From the NCBI GenBank assembly GCA_036744005.1, contig DAINOJ010000001.1, positions 186,001 through 250,000 of the forward strand: a DNA stretch of 64,000 nt, read 5' to 3'. Below, piece after piece: positions 25,865-35,195 of the stretch. Numbering within the stretch: position 1 is the stretch's first letter; every line of letters begins with the position of its first letter. The position numbers and the translations under genes are program-made. The DNA is from CALCNS01 sp937897315 (lineage in GTDB: Bacteria; Bacillota; JAAYKD01). The notes below the pieces were generated by a model that was not told the DNA's origin, did not search any database, and saw only the letters and a list, made by a program, of their open reading frames with translations.

Positions 25865-25896
25865 AAAAGCGCATCCCAGTATCGGGATGCGCTTTT
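25865..25896 (+). terminator. Hairpin terminator after hppA
   Basis: A perfect 13-bp stem (AAAAGCGCATCCC / GGGATGCGCTTTT) with a 6-base loop; the descending arm ends in TTTT. It marks the end of the propionate locus. Confidence 0.82.
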
Positions 25897-25904
25897 GGTA
25901 ATAT

Positions 25905-25933
25905 TTGGTTTATTTTTCGGCACTCCTTAATAT
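25905..25933 (+). promoter_or_regulatory. Possible promoter of the DUF401 gene
   Basis: TTGGTT (25905-25910) and TAATAT (25928-25933) are 17 bases apart, just after the hppA terminator and about 85 bases before the next start codon. Confidence 0.45.
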
Positions 25934-26018
25934 CTCCAATTTTCTATAAAGGAATCCCAGGCTCATGGCTTGAAAAGTATGTTCCAGTATAAAACCATAA
26001 AAAGGGGTCAACAACTTT

Positions 26019-27248
26019 ATGAGTCAAGCCATTGGAATCGCAGCCGCTTTTGTCTGTATGCCATTTCTCACCAGAATCAAAAAAATTGGCTTTGGTGGAG
26101 CACTCGTTATAACGGGATTATTGATGAGTTTATTTGCCCGAATAGAACTACCCGATGTTTGGGATTCTTTCCAGAAAGTATTTACCACCACTTCGGTACA
26201 AAGTACTATGTTGGCGGTTATTATGATTGGTATGTTGGGAACCATTCTGAATCAATTTGGCATCTTACAGAAGATTGTGACAAGTTTAGAAGTACTCATT
26301 CATAATCCTAAAATCATCATGATGCTATTACCAGCCATTCTGGGTATGTTACCGGTACCGGGTGGGGCGATTTTGTCAGCCCCTTTTGTCAATAATATCG
26401 GAGAGAAATTAAATATCCCCCCCAACAGACGCTCTGTCATTAATTTAACATTCCGGCATGTTGCCATGTATGTAGTACCATTTGGATCGGCTATGTTACT
26501 AATTGATTCCATCATGCCCGATATTGGAATTTACCGTTTAATTGCGTTAAATATTCCGTTGGTCATATTGTATGTAGGTTCAGCGTATTTCTTTCACCTA
26601 AGAAATGTTACTTATGAGCCGGTGGAAAATAAGGCATCGGTTTCTCAAGCTTTGAAGGATTTAATACTATACTCCAGCCCTATCTACAGTATCGTGTTAA
26701 TCAATCTAATTTTCGGCTTGCCTATGTGGATATCGGTGCTGATTAGCGTAGGTTTTACCTTTTTCCTTGTCCCGGAGAAGAATACATATTTGACAGCCGC
26801 TATTAAGGGAATCAACCTGCACACCTTATTTATGCTGGTAGGAGTTTATTTTGTCCAGAATCTCATCAAAGGACAAGCTTCAGTAATGGATTTGTTCTCT
26901 AATTTGTTCTTATCGGTGTCAGGGTTCAGCGTCTTGTTGGTTATTATGCTCATTGCTACTGTGCTGGGGCTATCGACCGGCTTGAATATGGTCAGTCTAG
27001 GAATTTTGCTACCTTTAGTTCAAAGTTTACCGATTAGTGTGAATCAGAAGTTGCTCTATGTTTTCTTCATTTACATATGGTCGTTTATTGGGTATTACTA
27101 TTCTCCTTTACATCTATGCCAGATCCTCAGTAACTCCTATGTAGGATGTGGGGTGGGAATGGTCACAAAAGAAAACATCAAATTGATGCCGATATTAGCC
27201 ATTGCCTCATTTGGATTATTCTATATCTATGGTATGTTTTTGCTATAG
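26019..27248 (+). CDS. DUF401-family multi-spanning membrane protein
   Basis: A 409-aa integral membrane protein with about 10-12 hydrophobic helices and the conserved LLPAILGMLPVPGGAILSAP stretch (residues about 105-124) seen in the DUF401 family. The family is distantly similar to gluconate/citrate-type organic anion transporters, and no substrate is established. The ATG at 26019 has only a weak, distant SD (AAGGGG). It directly follows the propionate locus but is separated from it by a terminator, so export of an organic acid is only a guess. Confidence 0.82.
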   Translation: MSQAIGIAAAFVCMPFLTRIKKIGFGGALVITGLLMSLFARIELPDVWDSFQKVFTTTSVQSTMLAVIMIGMLGTILNQFGILQKIVTSLEVLIHNPKIIMMLLPAILGMLPVPGGAILSAPFVNNIGEKLNIPPNRRSVINLTFRHVAMYVVPFGSAMLLIDSIMPDIGIYRLIALNIPLVILYVGSAYFFHLRNVTYEPVENKASVSQALKDLILYSSPIYSIVLINLIFGLPMWISVLISVGFTFFLVPEKNTYLTAAIKGINLHTLFMLVGVYFVQNLIKGQASVMDLFSNLFLSVSGFSVLLVIMLIATVLGLSTGLNMVSLGILLPLVQSLPISVNQKLLYVFFIYIWSFIGYYYSPLHLCQILSNSYVGCGVGMVTKENIKLMPILAIASFGLFYIYGMFLL

Positions 27249-27257
27249 TAGTAACAG

Positions 27258-27290
27258 AAAGCCCTTTTGTCTCACGACAAACGGGCTTTT
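27258..27290. terminator. Bidirectional terminator between the DUF401 gene and upp
   Basis: AAAGCCC-T-TTTGTC pairs with GACAAA-C-GGGCTTT around a TCAC loop with one mismatch. Four T follow on the plus strand and A/T-rich sequence on the minus, so it can end both convergent transcripts. Confidence 0.82.
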
Positions 27291-27297
27291 CTACGTA

Positions 27298-27930
27298 CTA
27301 TAGAGTACCGTATAAACGATCTCCTGCATCTCCTAAACCGGGAACAATGTAACCGTGCTCGTTTAACTTTTCGTCTATCGCTCCGCAAACAATTTCTACA
27401 TCTGGATGATTGCGATGTAATACGGCGATTCCTTCCGGTGCTGCAATAATGCATACTAGTTTAATGCGTTGTGCACCACGTTTTTTTATCATAGATATGG
27501 CTTCAGATGCACTACCACCTGTCGCTAACATTGGATCCAAGACCAAGACTTGTCTGTTCTCAATATCGGGTGGGAGCTTACAATAGTATTCAACCGGCCT
27601 CAATGAATCATGATCACGATACAAGCCAATATGACCAATTTTGGCAGCGGGAATTAAACTCATCATGGCATCCACCATTCCTAAACCGGCTCGTAGAATG
27701 GGTACTAAAGCGACCTGTTTATCGACAAATCGACCAATGGTTTCTGCAACCGGTGTCGTGACCGGATGTTCCACCAATGGCAGATCGCGGGTGGCTTCAT
27801 AGCCCAATAAGAGCGAAACTTCATGAACCAGTTCTCTGAATTCCTTAACAGGAGTTCTATGATCGCGCATCATGGATATTTTGTGACAAATCAGGGGATG
27901 GTTCATTTCATAAACGGTTGGGGTCGACAA
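27298..27930 (-). CDS. upp: Uracil phosphoribosyltransferase
   Basis: Upp salvages uracil to UMP with PRPP. The PRPP-binding loop LVLDPMLATGGSA is near residue 130, and the family C-terminus PGLGDAGDRLYGT is complete. The TTG start at 27930 is preceded by AAGGA at 10 bases; ATG 27906 is an alternative. It lies 18 bp downstream of uraA on the same strand, so uptake and salvage are co-expressed. Confidence 0.96.
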   Translation of the reverse strand: MSTPTVYEMNHPLICHKISMMRDHRTPVKEFRELVHEVSLLLGYEATRDLPLVEHPVTTPVAETIGRFVDKQVALVPILRAGLGMVDAMMSLIPAAKIGHIGLYRDHDSLRPVEYYCKLPPDIENRQVLVLDPMLATGGSASEAISMIKKRGAQRIKLVCIIAAPEGIAVLHRNHPDVEIVCGAIDEKLNEHGYIVPGLGDAGDRLYGTL

Positions 27931-27948
27931 ACAGATCAGATCCTTTCT

Positions 27949-29238
27949 TTACACATTTTCCGGAAGGATGGTATTTAGAATGATACCTACTAAAGTAGCA
28001 ACAAATAGCCCAGAGAAACGTATCGATACAGTGCCCAGCACCAAGGGAATTCCACCAATCACATCGATACCGAGACCTAATGTAAGGATTAAAGCAACAA
28101 TAATGAGATTGCGAGAATTTGTGAAATCCAAATTGGCTTCTGCTAAAGAACGAATGCCTATGCTAGCAATCATACCGAATATGACCAGTTCCACACCACC
28201 TTTGACAGGACCAGGTATGGTTTGTAAAGCTGCTCCGAATTTTCCCAGGAACCCTAAGATAATGGCAAAGACCGCTGCCATGCGAAGGATAGCAGGGTTA
28301 TAATTCTTTGTGGTTGCTAACACACCCGTGTTTTCGGAATATGTCGTATTGGCAGGACCTCCAAAAAAGCCTGCTACTAGGGTAGCCAACCCATCACCTA
28401 AGAGAGTGCGATGCAAACCGGGTTTATCAAAGAAATTCTTGCCAACCACAGTTCCATTGGTGGTGATGTCTCCAACATGCTCCATAAATGTGACCAAAGC
28501 AATGGGTGCAATAGAAATGATAACTCCCCAATCAAATTTCGGAAGAGAAAAGAAGCCGGGAGTGACATAAGGAATATTGAACCATGGTGCAGCCATAATG
28601 GCGGAGAAGTCCATATGAAACAATCCCATTGCATGCAGGATTAAGCAGAGCGCGTAACCGCAACCAATGCCAAATAGAATGGGTACTAATTTGAAGAACC
28701 CTTTAGCAAAGATGGAGAAACCGATAACGACAGCTAAGGTAAAAAGCGCAATCAGAAGGTTCAAAATGGTATCTGAAGTAAACCCAAGGGTTGTAAAGGT
28801 TTGGAATGCATCTGCTGTTGCAATGTTCAGAGCATCTTTTACAGCAATTCCCGCCAAGCTGATACCAATGACCAAAATAACCGGTCCGGTAACGACGGGC
28901 GGGAACATGCTTTTCACTTTCTCAGAACCGATTGCTTTTATGATGAAGGATAAAACCACATAGACTAAACCTGCAGCAATGATACCACCTTGAGCATAAG
29001 GAATGCCTTTGGTTGCTGCAGCAGTGGCCACTGCTCCAATAAAAGCAAAAGAAGAACCTAAAAAGACGGGAACTTGAAATTGAGTGCAAAAATGGAAAAT
29101 AAGGGTTCCGATGCCGGCTGTCACCAAGGCCAGGGCTGGATTAAAACCTGTTAGCAATGGTACTAACACGGTTGCACCAAACATAGCAAACAAATGTTGT
29201 ACCCCTAAGGCATAATCCTTTCCGGTGAAGTTTTTCAT
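27949..29238 (-). CDS. uraA: Uracil permease (NCS2 family)
   Basis: A 429-aa transporter of the nucleobase-cation symporter 2 family with about 14 membrane segments. The start (KDYALGVQHLFAMFGATVLVP) is characteristic of UraA/PyrP, and the conserved Glu of MEHVGDITTNG contacts uracil in the family. SD GGGAGGT is present. It pairs with upp in a two-gene operon. I see no PyrR-type attenuator in the short leader; instead a palindrome overlaps the promoter. Confidence 0.94.
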   Translation of the reverse strand: MKNFTGKDYALGVQHLFAMFGATVLVPLLTGFNPALALVTAGIGTLIFHFCTQFQVPVFLGSSFAFIGAVATAAATKGIPYAQGGIIAAGLVYVVLSFIIKAIGSEKVKSMFPPVVTGPVILVIGISLAGIAVKDALNIATADAFQTFTTLGFTSDTILNLLIALFTLAVVIGFSIFAKGFFKLVPILFGIGCGYALCLILHAMGLFHMDFSAIMAAPWFNIPYVTPGFFSLPKFDWGVIISIAPIALVTFMEHVGDITTNGTVVGKNFFDKPGLHRTLLGDGLATLVAGFFGGPANTTYSENTGVLATTKNYNPAILRMAAVFAIILGFLGKFGAALQTIPGPVKGGVELVIFGMIASIGIRSLAEANLDFTNSRNLIIVALILTLGLGIDVIGGIPLVLGTVSIRFSGLFVATLVGIILNTILPENV

Positions 29239-29284
29239 TTTTTCATACCTCCCACGCGCTTTTGTTAGGACTTTAACCTTGAAA

Positions 29285-29314
29285 ATTATATAATAGATGG
29301 ACAGACTTGTCCAT
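29285..29314 (-). promoter_or_regulatory. uraA-upp promoter with overlapping palindrome
   Basis: On the minus strand TGGACA (29308-29313) lies 17 bases from TATAAT (29285-29290). A palindrome, ATGGACA-GACT-TGTCCAT (29297-29314), covers the -35 box and half the spacer. A protein bound there would block RNA polymerase, so it is a candidate operator; the regulator is unknown. Confidence 0.7.
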
Positions 29315-29355
29315 AGTTTTCAAAGTAAAAAAAATTCAAAATTTACTGTTGTTTT

Positions 29356-29402
29356 GAAAAAGCCATCTTTCTCACTCCACGTTTGGAATAAGAAAGATGG
29401 CT
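29356..29402 (-). terminator. Terminator of the penicillin-binding protein gene
   Basis: A perfect 12-bp stem (AGCCATCTTTCT / AGAAAGATGGCT) has an 18-base loop. Read on the minus strand it is followed by five T (GGCTTTTTC). It lies 4 bp past the stop codon. Confidence 0.85.
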
Positions 29403-29406
29403 AGGC

Positions 29407-31677
29407 TTAGGGAGTTATAGGTGTTGAAGAGTTCGTGCCGTTTAGGTTCGAAAAAACTTTTGGAATTTCTAATGCGGCATCCGGTGGCATTTTACCATAG
29501 GGAAGGGGATCCGGTAAGGGTTCCGGACGACGAATAAAAACTTTTTTCGCTTTGTACTCAAAAGGAGTAGCAGGAGTCGCTAACTCGCCGTTACGAGTAT
29601 CCACTTCAGCTTCAACATGGATCGAGCAAGTAGCAGTGAGGGAGGGAGTTGTACCACTCACAAATACCTCTGTAGTTCTTGTATCGTCAGGACATATTGC
29701 GGAAGGTCGTAATCCTGAAGTTCGACAAATCTCCACTGTTTCAATATTTTTCGGTTGATCCCAATCACGGATTGGAAGGTCCTTATGGATTTCGCTCATG
29801 AATTGCTGCCATATTTTGGGGGCGATTCCAGTGCCATATAAGTCATACATTTCTTCCACTTCGTCGTGTCCAATCCAAACTGTAGCAGCGTAGTCCTTGG
29901 TAAAACCACAGAACCATAAATCATAGAAGTCATCGGTTGTACCTGATTTCGCAGCTACCGGTCGATCTCCCAATCGTGCTAAACGTCCCGTACCATAGGG
30001 GAGAGAGACGACTGTTTTTAAAAGATCTGTCATAATATATGCAGTTTGGTCATCAAAAACCACGGTTTTATAAGGACGGTTTTCGTAGATGGTAATCCCA
30101 TATTTATCGATCACTTTTGTGACTACCACAGGATTGGTCCTCACACCTTGGCTGGCAAACGTTGCATATGCCACGGTCATTTCCAATGGACTGACCCCTA
30201 GAGTAAGACCTCCGATTGCGGCAGAAAGATTACGGTCATCTTCCACCAAAGTTGAAATGCCCATATTTCTTGCAAAAGAAATGCATTCGTCGACTCCAAC
30301 CATTTGCATGGTTTTGATGGCGGGAATATTCTGAGAGCGTGCTAGCGCTTCTCTTACATTGATGAGACCAAAGTACAAGTCATCAAAGTTTGTGGGTTTC
30401 CAAGTTTCATCCGTTACCGTCTCATACTCGGTAGGAACATCATCAAACACGGTTGCAGCAGTAATGTATCGAGCGGCAATTCCAGGAGCGTAGTCAATGA
30501 TTGGCTTTATGGAAGAACCAGGTTGCCGTAGTGAATCTACTGCTCGGTTCCAAGCCCCTGTTGTATTTTCGGGATATTCCCGTCCTCCTGCCAATGCAAC
30601 AATATAACCGGTTTCAGGTTGTATGACAACAGCAGCGGCTTGACGTTTATATTGACCATCATCATTTCGCTCTTGAAAGGCGCTTAGTTTTTCTTCTATC
30701 GCTAATTCAACCGCTTTTTGGGCAACTGGATCCAATGTGGTATGAATCTCTAAACCAAAAGAGTTTATGGCTTTTTCAGCGATTTCCTTAGATCCATAAT
30801 ATGGGGTCAGTAAGCTTGGTAACTGGTCAAGTACATAATCCGCAAAGTAATTAGATGTAAAAGAAGTATTCCTAGCAATGTCCAATCCAACTAGCTCTAT
30901 AGGGGTCTCTTTGGCTTCCTGTGATTCTTGCTGAGATATGGCTCCTTCCTCTACCATAAGATCCAGCATCAGATGCTGCATAAATAGTGACGTTTCTAAA
31001 TCGATGTAGGGTGAATACGTATTAGGAGAAGGAATAATTGAAACCAACAAAGCAGATTCAGCTAGATTTAAGTCTTTGGCATCTTTACCAAAATACATTT
31101 GTGCACCGGCTTGAACTCCTTGAGCCCAATGCCCAAAGAAAATCTGATTTAAGTAAAATCCTAAAATCTCATCTTTACTGTAGAGTTTCTCTAATTGTAG
31201 GGCAACAGCCATCTCGCGTAGCTTTCGAGCAAAGCTAACATCAAGTGTTAAATATACATTGCGGGCTAATTGTTGAGTAATAGAACTTCCACCACCAGCT
31301 TTTCCAAGTGAAGTGATAGCTCGAAGGGTACCCCTCACGTTGATACCATTGTGATCATAGAACTCTTTATCTTCGGATACAACAATAGCCTTCTTAATCC
31401 AGGGTGAAATCTCGTCGAACTCCACCGGCAGTCGATAGTCTTCTTCTAGGAACATCGACAATAAGACATCACCGTTTTTGTCGTATATCGTAGATGCAGC
31501 AGCAGGATTGGCTAACAGATTGGGATTCAGCTCCGGTAAATCTTGAAGTACGGCATATGCCCAACCTAACCCAATACCTCCTGCGATGCACACCCCTAAA
31601 ATAAAACCAAAAAAGATTTTCTTCCAAAGTGCCATGCTAGGTAATTTGGATTTCTTTCTCTTCTTGTTAGAATTCAT
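29407..31677 (-). CDS. Class A penicillin-binding protein (PBP1A type)
   Basis: A bifunctional peptidoglycan glycosyltransferase/transpeptidase of 756 aa. A basic cytoplasmic tail and one membrane helix (IFFGFILGVCIAGGIGLGWA) come first, then the glycosyltransferase domain with EDKEFYDHNGIN and GGSSITQQLARN, then the transpeptidase with GSSIKP (active Ser), SQN and KSGTT. The C-terminus is Pro-rich and extracellular. A TTG at 31698 lies over the SD AAAGGAGG, so ATG 31677 is the start. It is a single gene with its own promoter and terminator. Confidence 0.94.
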   Translation of the reverse strand: MNSNKKRKKSKLPSMALWKKIFFGFILGVCIAGGIGLGWAYAVLQDLPELNPNLLANPAAASTIYDKNGDVLLSMFLEEDYRLPVEFDEISPWIKKAIVVSEDKEFYDHNGINVRGTLRAITSLGKAGGGSSITQQLARNVYLTLDVSFARKLREMAVALQLEKLYSKDEILGFYLNQIFFGHWAQGVQAGAQMYFGKDAKDLNLAESALLVSIIPSPNTYSPYIDLETSLFMQHLMLDLMVEEGAISQQESQEAKETPIELVGLDIARNTSFTSNYFADYVLDQLPSLLTPYYGSKEIAEKAINSFGLEIHTTLDPVAQKAVELAIEEKLSAFQERNDDGQYKRQAAAVVIQPETGYIVALAGGREYPENTTGAWNRAVDSLRQPGSSIKPIIDYAPGIAARYITAATVFDDVPTEYETVTDETWKPTNFDDLYFGLINVREALARSQNIPAIKTMQMVGVDECISFARNMGISTLVEDDRNLSAAIGGLTLGVSPLEMTVAYATFASQGVRTNPVVVTKVIDKYGITIYENRPYKTVVFDDQTAYIMTDLLKTVVSLPYGTGRLARLGDRPVAAKSGTTDDFYDLWFCGFTKDYAATVWIGHDEVEEMYDLYGTGIAPKIWQQFMSEIHKDLPIRDWDQPKNIETVEICRTSGLRPSAICPDDTRTTEVFVSGTTPSLTATCSIHVEAEVDTRNGELATPATPFEYKAKKVFIRRPEPLPDPLPYGKMPPDAALEIPKVFSNLNGTNSSTPITP

Positions 31678-31710
31678 ACCATAGACCTCCTTTGGCAAAT
31701 CGCTTTTATC

Positions 31711-31739
31711 ATTATAGCACAGCTCCTAGAAAACACCAA
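31711..31739 (-). promoter_or_regulatory. Extended -10 promoter of the penicillin-binding protein gene
   Basis: On the minus strand TTGGTG (31734-31739) lies 17 bases from TATAAT (31711-31716), with TGC directly before TATAAT forming an extended -10. It lies just upstream of the SD, giving a leader of about 25 bases. Confidence 0.72.
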
Positions 31740-31848
31740 TATCTTATTTTTATGGTCTACTAAAACTGTCAGTCATCGAAAGAAGGGGAATATAACCTTT
31801 ATCACGAAAATAACAAGATGTATTGCAGACAGCAAAGGAAGTGGTGCT

Positions 31849-32199
31849 ATGAATCCATATGAGCTAGCCAATCAACTAGCAGATGCTTTATCGATGCATC
31901 CCGATATTCAACGATTGAAGCAACTGAAAATGAGAATACGAAATCAACAAGCAGCAAAAGAGATGATGGATGACTTTTTTGAAAAGCAAAAAGCGTTGGC
32001 AGCGATGTATGAAGCAGGGCACGCTCCTACTCCGGCGCAAATGAGCGAGATTCGCCATTTAGCACAGGTGCTAGGAGGACATCCTCTGTGCAAAGAGTAT
32101 ATTGATTTGGAAATCAAGGTTGCTGGATTGATTACAGAAATACAACAAATTATTGGAGAACCACTCCGCATCGCTACTTGGTACTCCGAAATTCAGTAA
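31849..32199 (+). CDS. YlbF/YmcA-family protein
   Basis: A 116-aa all-helical protein of the YlbF/YmcA group. In Bacillus these form a complex (with YaaT) that affects RNase Y-dependent RNA processing, competence and biofilm formation. The N-terminus (NPYELANQLADALSMHPDIQRLK) and the middle (KEMMDDFFEKQKAL) fit. The presence of rny and ymdB in the same window makes a similar role plausible. Its promoter is not clear: the best candidate in the 31740-31848 gap is CTGTCA with TATAAC at a poor 19-base spacing. Confidence 0.8.
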   Translation: MNPYELANQLADALSMHPDIQRLKQLKMRIRNQQAAKEMMDDFFEKQKALAAMYEAGHAPTPAQMSEIRHLAQVLGGHPLCKEYIDLEIKVAGLITEIQQIIGEPLRIATWYSEIQ

Positions 32200-32229
32200 A
32201 TCAACCTTAATAAAGAAAGGATTGTTACG

Positions 32230-32973
32230 ATGTCAGGACATTCTAAATGGGCAAATATTAAACATACCAAAGGGAAAGCAGATGCAGCCAGAGGGCAAGT
32301 GTTTGCACGTATTTCCAAAGAAATTATCATGTCAGTTCGAAGCGGTGGAGCAAATCCAGACTATAACATCAAACTAAAAACTCTGATTGCGAAAGCAAAA
32401 GAGAACAATATGCCAAATGACAATATTGCACGGGCCATTCAACGTGGTAGCGGTCAATTGGATGGAGTGAACTATGAAGAATTAACCTATGAAGGATATG
32501 GACCGGGTGGTGTGGCGATTATGGTAGAGGTCATCACCGATAATCGAAATCGTACCGCAGGTGACATTCGTCATATCTTTGATAAATATGGTGGAAACTT
32601 AGGAGAAACAGGTAGTGTGAACTGGATGTTTGCCAAAAAGGGTGTTATCATCATCGATCGAGAAGAGTATCCTCTAGAAGAGGATGATATGCTTATGATT
32701 GTTCTAGAAGCTGGTGGAGAAGATTTGGTCGTGAAAGAGGATGTTTTCGAGATATATACAGTTCCTTCGCAATTGGATACCGTGAAAGCCAGTCTGGAAG
32801 GTCAATTCCGTTTTCTTTTGGCCGAGGTCAGTAACGTTCCCAATAATAAAATTCAAGTGGAGGATGAAGCCCTTTTGAAACTCAAGAAATTACTTTCCTT
32901 CTTAAATGAAAATGATGACGTGCAAAACGTTTATGATAATGCGGATTATGAAGATGAGGACGAAGACGAATAG
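32230..32973 (+). CDS. yebC: YebC/PmpR-family protein
   Basis: YebC-family proteins (247 aa) are known as transcription regulators and as ribosome-associated factors aiding translation of difficult motifs. The N-terminus MSGHSKWANIKHTKGK and the segments RNRTAGDIRHIF and NLGETGSVNWMF are diagnostic. The acidic tail (EDEDEDE) is normal for Gram-positive members. It precedes ruvC by 27 bp, the usual yebC-ruvC linkage. Confidence 0.95.
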   Translation: MSGHSKWANIKHTKGKADAARGQVFARISKEIIMSVRSGGANPDYNIKLKTLIAKAKENNMPNDNIARAIQRGSGQLDGVNYEELTYEGYGPGGVAIMVEVITDNRNRTAGDIRHIFDKYGGNLGETGSVNWMFAKKGVIIIDREEYPLEEDDMLMIVLEAGGEDLVVKEDVFEIYTVPSQLDTVKASLEGQFRFLLAEVSNVPNNKIQVEDEALLKLKKLLSFLNENDDVQNVYDNADYEDEDEDE

Positions 32974-33000
32974 ACCCCCTTATCGAATAAAGGAGTCACT

Positions 33001-33504
33001 ATGATCGTATTAGGGATTGATCCCGGGTTGGCAACAACCGGATATGGGATATTAAGTGGCACAGAATCCCATATGAAACCTCTCGGGTTTGGCAGTATCA
33101 TAACTCCTTCCGATTGGGCTATATCGCGGAGATTACAAGCGATTTATCAACAAGTCTTAGGAATCATCGAGCAGTATCAGCCATCTGAAATTGCGGTGGA
33201 AGAGTTGTTTTTCAGCCGAAATGTAACAACAGCCTTGGTGGTGGGACAAGCCAGAGGGGTCATCCTTTTAGCTGCACAGCAGAAAAATTTGACTCTCATG
33301 GAGTATAAACCAATGGAAGTCAAATTAGCTGTTACAGGTTATGGGAGAGCTGAAAAAAAGCAAGTACAACAAATGGTTAAAATTCTACTTGGACTGGCAG
33401 AAGTACCGAAACCAGATGACACCGCAGATGCTTTGGCCATTGCTATTTGTCATATGCAATCCAGAAAATTGAAAAGTTTGGAAATAATGAACCGGGGGTG
33501 CTGA
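33001..33504 (+). CDS. ruvC: Holliday junction endonuclease RuvC
   Basis: RuvC cleaves Holliday junctions during recombination. The RNase H-like catalytic acids are visible: GIDPGLATTG (first Asp), VEELFF (Glu near residue 67) and DDTADALAIAICH (Asp pair near 140). 167 aa, SD AAAGGAG. ruvA follows after one base. Confidence 0.95.
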   Translation: MIVLGIDPGLATTGYGILSGTESHMKPLGFGSIITPSDWAISRRLQAIYQQVLGIIEQYQPSEIAVEELFFSRNVTTALVVGQARGVILLAAQQKNLTLMEYKPMEVKLAVTGYGRAEKKQVQQMVKILLGLAEVPKPDDTADALAIAICHMQSRKLKSLEIMNRGC

Positions 33505-33505
33505 T

Positions 33506-34117
33506 TTGTTAGCTTATGTGAAGGGTTCCATAGCAAAAATACAACCGGGAATTTGTGTTGTTGACTTACATGGATTTGGATTACGGATTCATGTTCCCGT
33601 CTCAGATGCGTACCAGCATATGAAAATAGGTGAAAGGGTTGAACTTCAAACGCATTATCAGCAAAAAGAAGATGGAGTATCTATCTTCGGTTTTCTGGCA
33701 GTCGAAGAGCTAGAACTGTTCGAACTTCTCATTTCGGTTTCTGGTATCGGTCCTAGGAATGCATTGAACATCCTATCCTTTGCCTCTACGGCGCTCGTGT
33801 GCCAGTGGCTCATTCAAGAAGATGTGAACTCCTTAAAGAAAATCCCGGGAATTGGCATAAAAACAGCTCAAAGGATGATTTTGGAATTGAAAAGCAAAGT
33901 CACAGATTTCGAGTGGAACCAATCCTCTACTACGGGAACGATTTCGGTACGGCCGGGTATAGAACGGGATGAAGTTCGACAAGCTATTGAAGCTTTGTTG
34001 GTCTTGGGGTATGATCTTAGAGAAGCGACGAAGCAAGTGCATGTTGTATCCTCAGCAAAACCAGAAGCAAAAGTGGAAGTACTGATTAAAGATGCGTTGC
34101 AGCTATTGTTGCGTTGA
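33506..34117 (+). CDS. ruvA: Holliday junction branch migration protein RuvA
   Basis: RuvA tetramers bind four-way junctions and load RuvB. The protein is 203 aa with an N-terminal OB fold (MLAYVKGSIAKIQPG), a helix-hairpin-helix region (LISVSGIGPRNALNIL and KKIPGIGIKTAQRMILEL) and a C-terminal RuvB-binding domain. It uses a TTG start after GGGGGTG. Confidence 0.95.
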   Translation: MLAYVKGSIAKIQPGICVVDLHGFGLRIHVPVSDAYQHMKIGERVELQTHYQQKEDGVSIFGFLAVEELELFELLISVSGIGPRNALNILSFASTALVCQWLIQEDVNSLKKIPGIGIKTAQRMILELKSKVTDFEWNQSSTTGTISVRPGIERDEVRQAIEALLVLGYDLREATKQVHVVSSAKPEAKVEVLIKDALQLLLR

Positions 34118-34138
34118 AAGAAACCGAGGTGATATTGT

Positions 34139-35185
34139 ATGATGGATGATCGATTGGTCACGGCAAGTTCAATTCCGGAAGAAGATTTGCTGGAATTATC
34201 CCTTCGCCCTCGTTATTTGCGGGAGTATATCGGACAAGTAAAAGCCAAAGAGAATCTTACGGTTTTTGTCAAAGCAGCAGTTCAACGGCATGAGGCTCTA
34301 GATCATGTTTTGTTATATGGCCCTCCAGGCCTTGGTAAAACTACATTAGCCCACATTTTGGCAAATGAATTGGGAGTAAATTTACGCATGACATCCGGTC
34401 CTGCGATTGAGAGGGCGGGCGATTTAGCAGCATTACTAACCAATTTAGGACCTTATGATGTTTTCTTCATCGATGAGATTCATCGTCTCAATCGTGCTGT
34501 CGAAGAGGTTTTGTATTCCGCTATGGAAGACTATGCATTGGATATTGTCGTGGGAAAAGGTCCGAGTGCTCGTTCGATTCGCATTGATTTACAACCTTTT
34601 ACTCTCATTGGGGCCACCACGCGATTTGGTTTTCTGTCTCCTCCCTTAAGAGATCGATTTGGCGTCATCAGCCGTATGGAATACTATACCCATACAGAGC
34701 TCGAACAAGTGGTGACTCGTTCAGCTAGCATACTGTCGGTAGATATCGATACAGATGGTGCGAAAGAAATAGCCAGACGATCTCGCGGTACACCGCGTAT
34801 CGCCAATCGTTTGTTAAAGCGAGTCAGAGATTTTGCTCAAGTACATGGAAATGGCATCATTACCAAAGAACTAGCCGACTATGCATTAAAAATGTTGGAA
34901 GTGGATGATATGGGATTCGATCGTATCGACCGTATGTATTTGATTTCTGCCATTCAAAATTATGGCGGTGGTCCGGTTGGGGTAGAAACATTAGCTGCTT
35001 CCATACAGGAAGAAACCGAAACATTGGAAGATGTGATCGAACCCTACCTTATGCAAATTGGATTCGTACAACGTACCCCTCGAGGACGGGTGATTTCCGC
35101 TGCAGCTTATGAATATTTAGGGTTACCCATCAAAAACCAAGTTCAAGCTACCTCAGAGGAAAACCCGCAAATCAAACTAATCTAG
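34139..35185 (+). CDS. ruvB: Holliday junction branch migration ATPase RuvB
   Basis: This is the AAA+ motor of the RuvAB complex, 348 aa. Walker A GPPGLGKTTLAH lies near residue 61, Walker B DEIHRL near residue 112, the sensor region GATTRFG follows, and a winged helix with RTPRGRVISAAAYEYLG closes the protein. ATG 34139 and ATG 34142 are both possible after GAGGTGAT. Confidence 0.97.
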   Translation: MMDDRLVTASSIPEEDLLELSLRPRYLREYIGQVKAKENLTVFVKAAVQRHEALDHVLLYGPPGLGKTTLAHILANELGVNLRMTSGPAIERAGDLAALLTNLGPYDVFFIDEIHRLNRAVEEVLYSAMEDYALDIVVGKGPSARSIRIDLQPFTLIGATTRFGFLSPPLRDRFGVISRMEYYTHTELEQVVTRSASILSVDIDTDGAKEIARRSRGTPRIANRLLKRVRDFAQVHGNGIITKELADYALKMLEVDDMGFDRIDRMYLISAIQNYGGGPVGVETLAASIQEETETLEDVIEPYLMQIGFVQRTPRGRVISAAAYEYLGLPIKNQVQATSEENPQIKLI

Positions 35186-35195
35186 TAGGTGTAAT

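Noticed and set aside
27968..28303. Plus-strand frames over uraA
   Set aside because: Antisense to a full-length NCS2 permease with conserved motifs; no SD.
29239..29284. PyrR-type attenuator before uraA
   Set aside because: The leader is only about 40 bases with no antiterminator/terminator pair.
31678..31698. TTG start of the penicillin-binding protein at 31698
   Set aside because: The extra codons are the ribosome binding site AAAGGAGG itself; ATG 31677 is correctly spaced after it.
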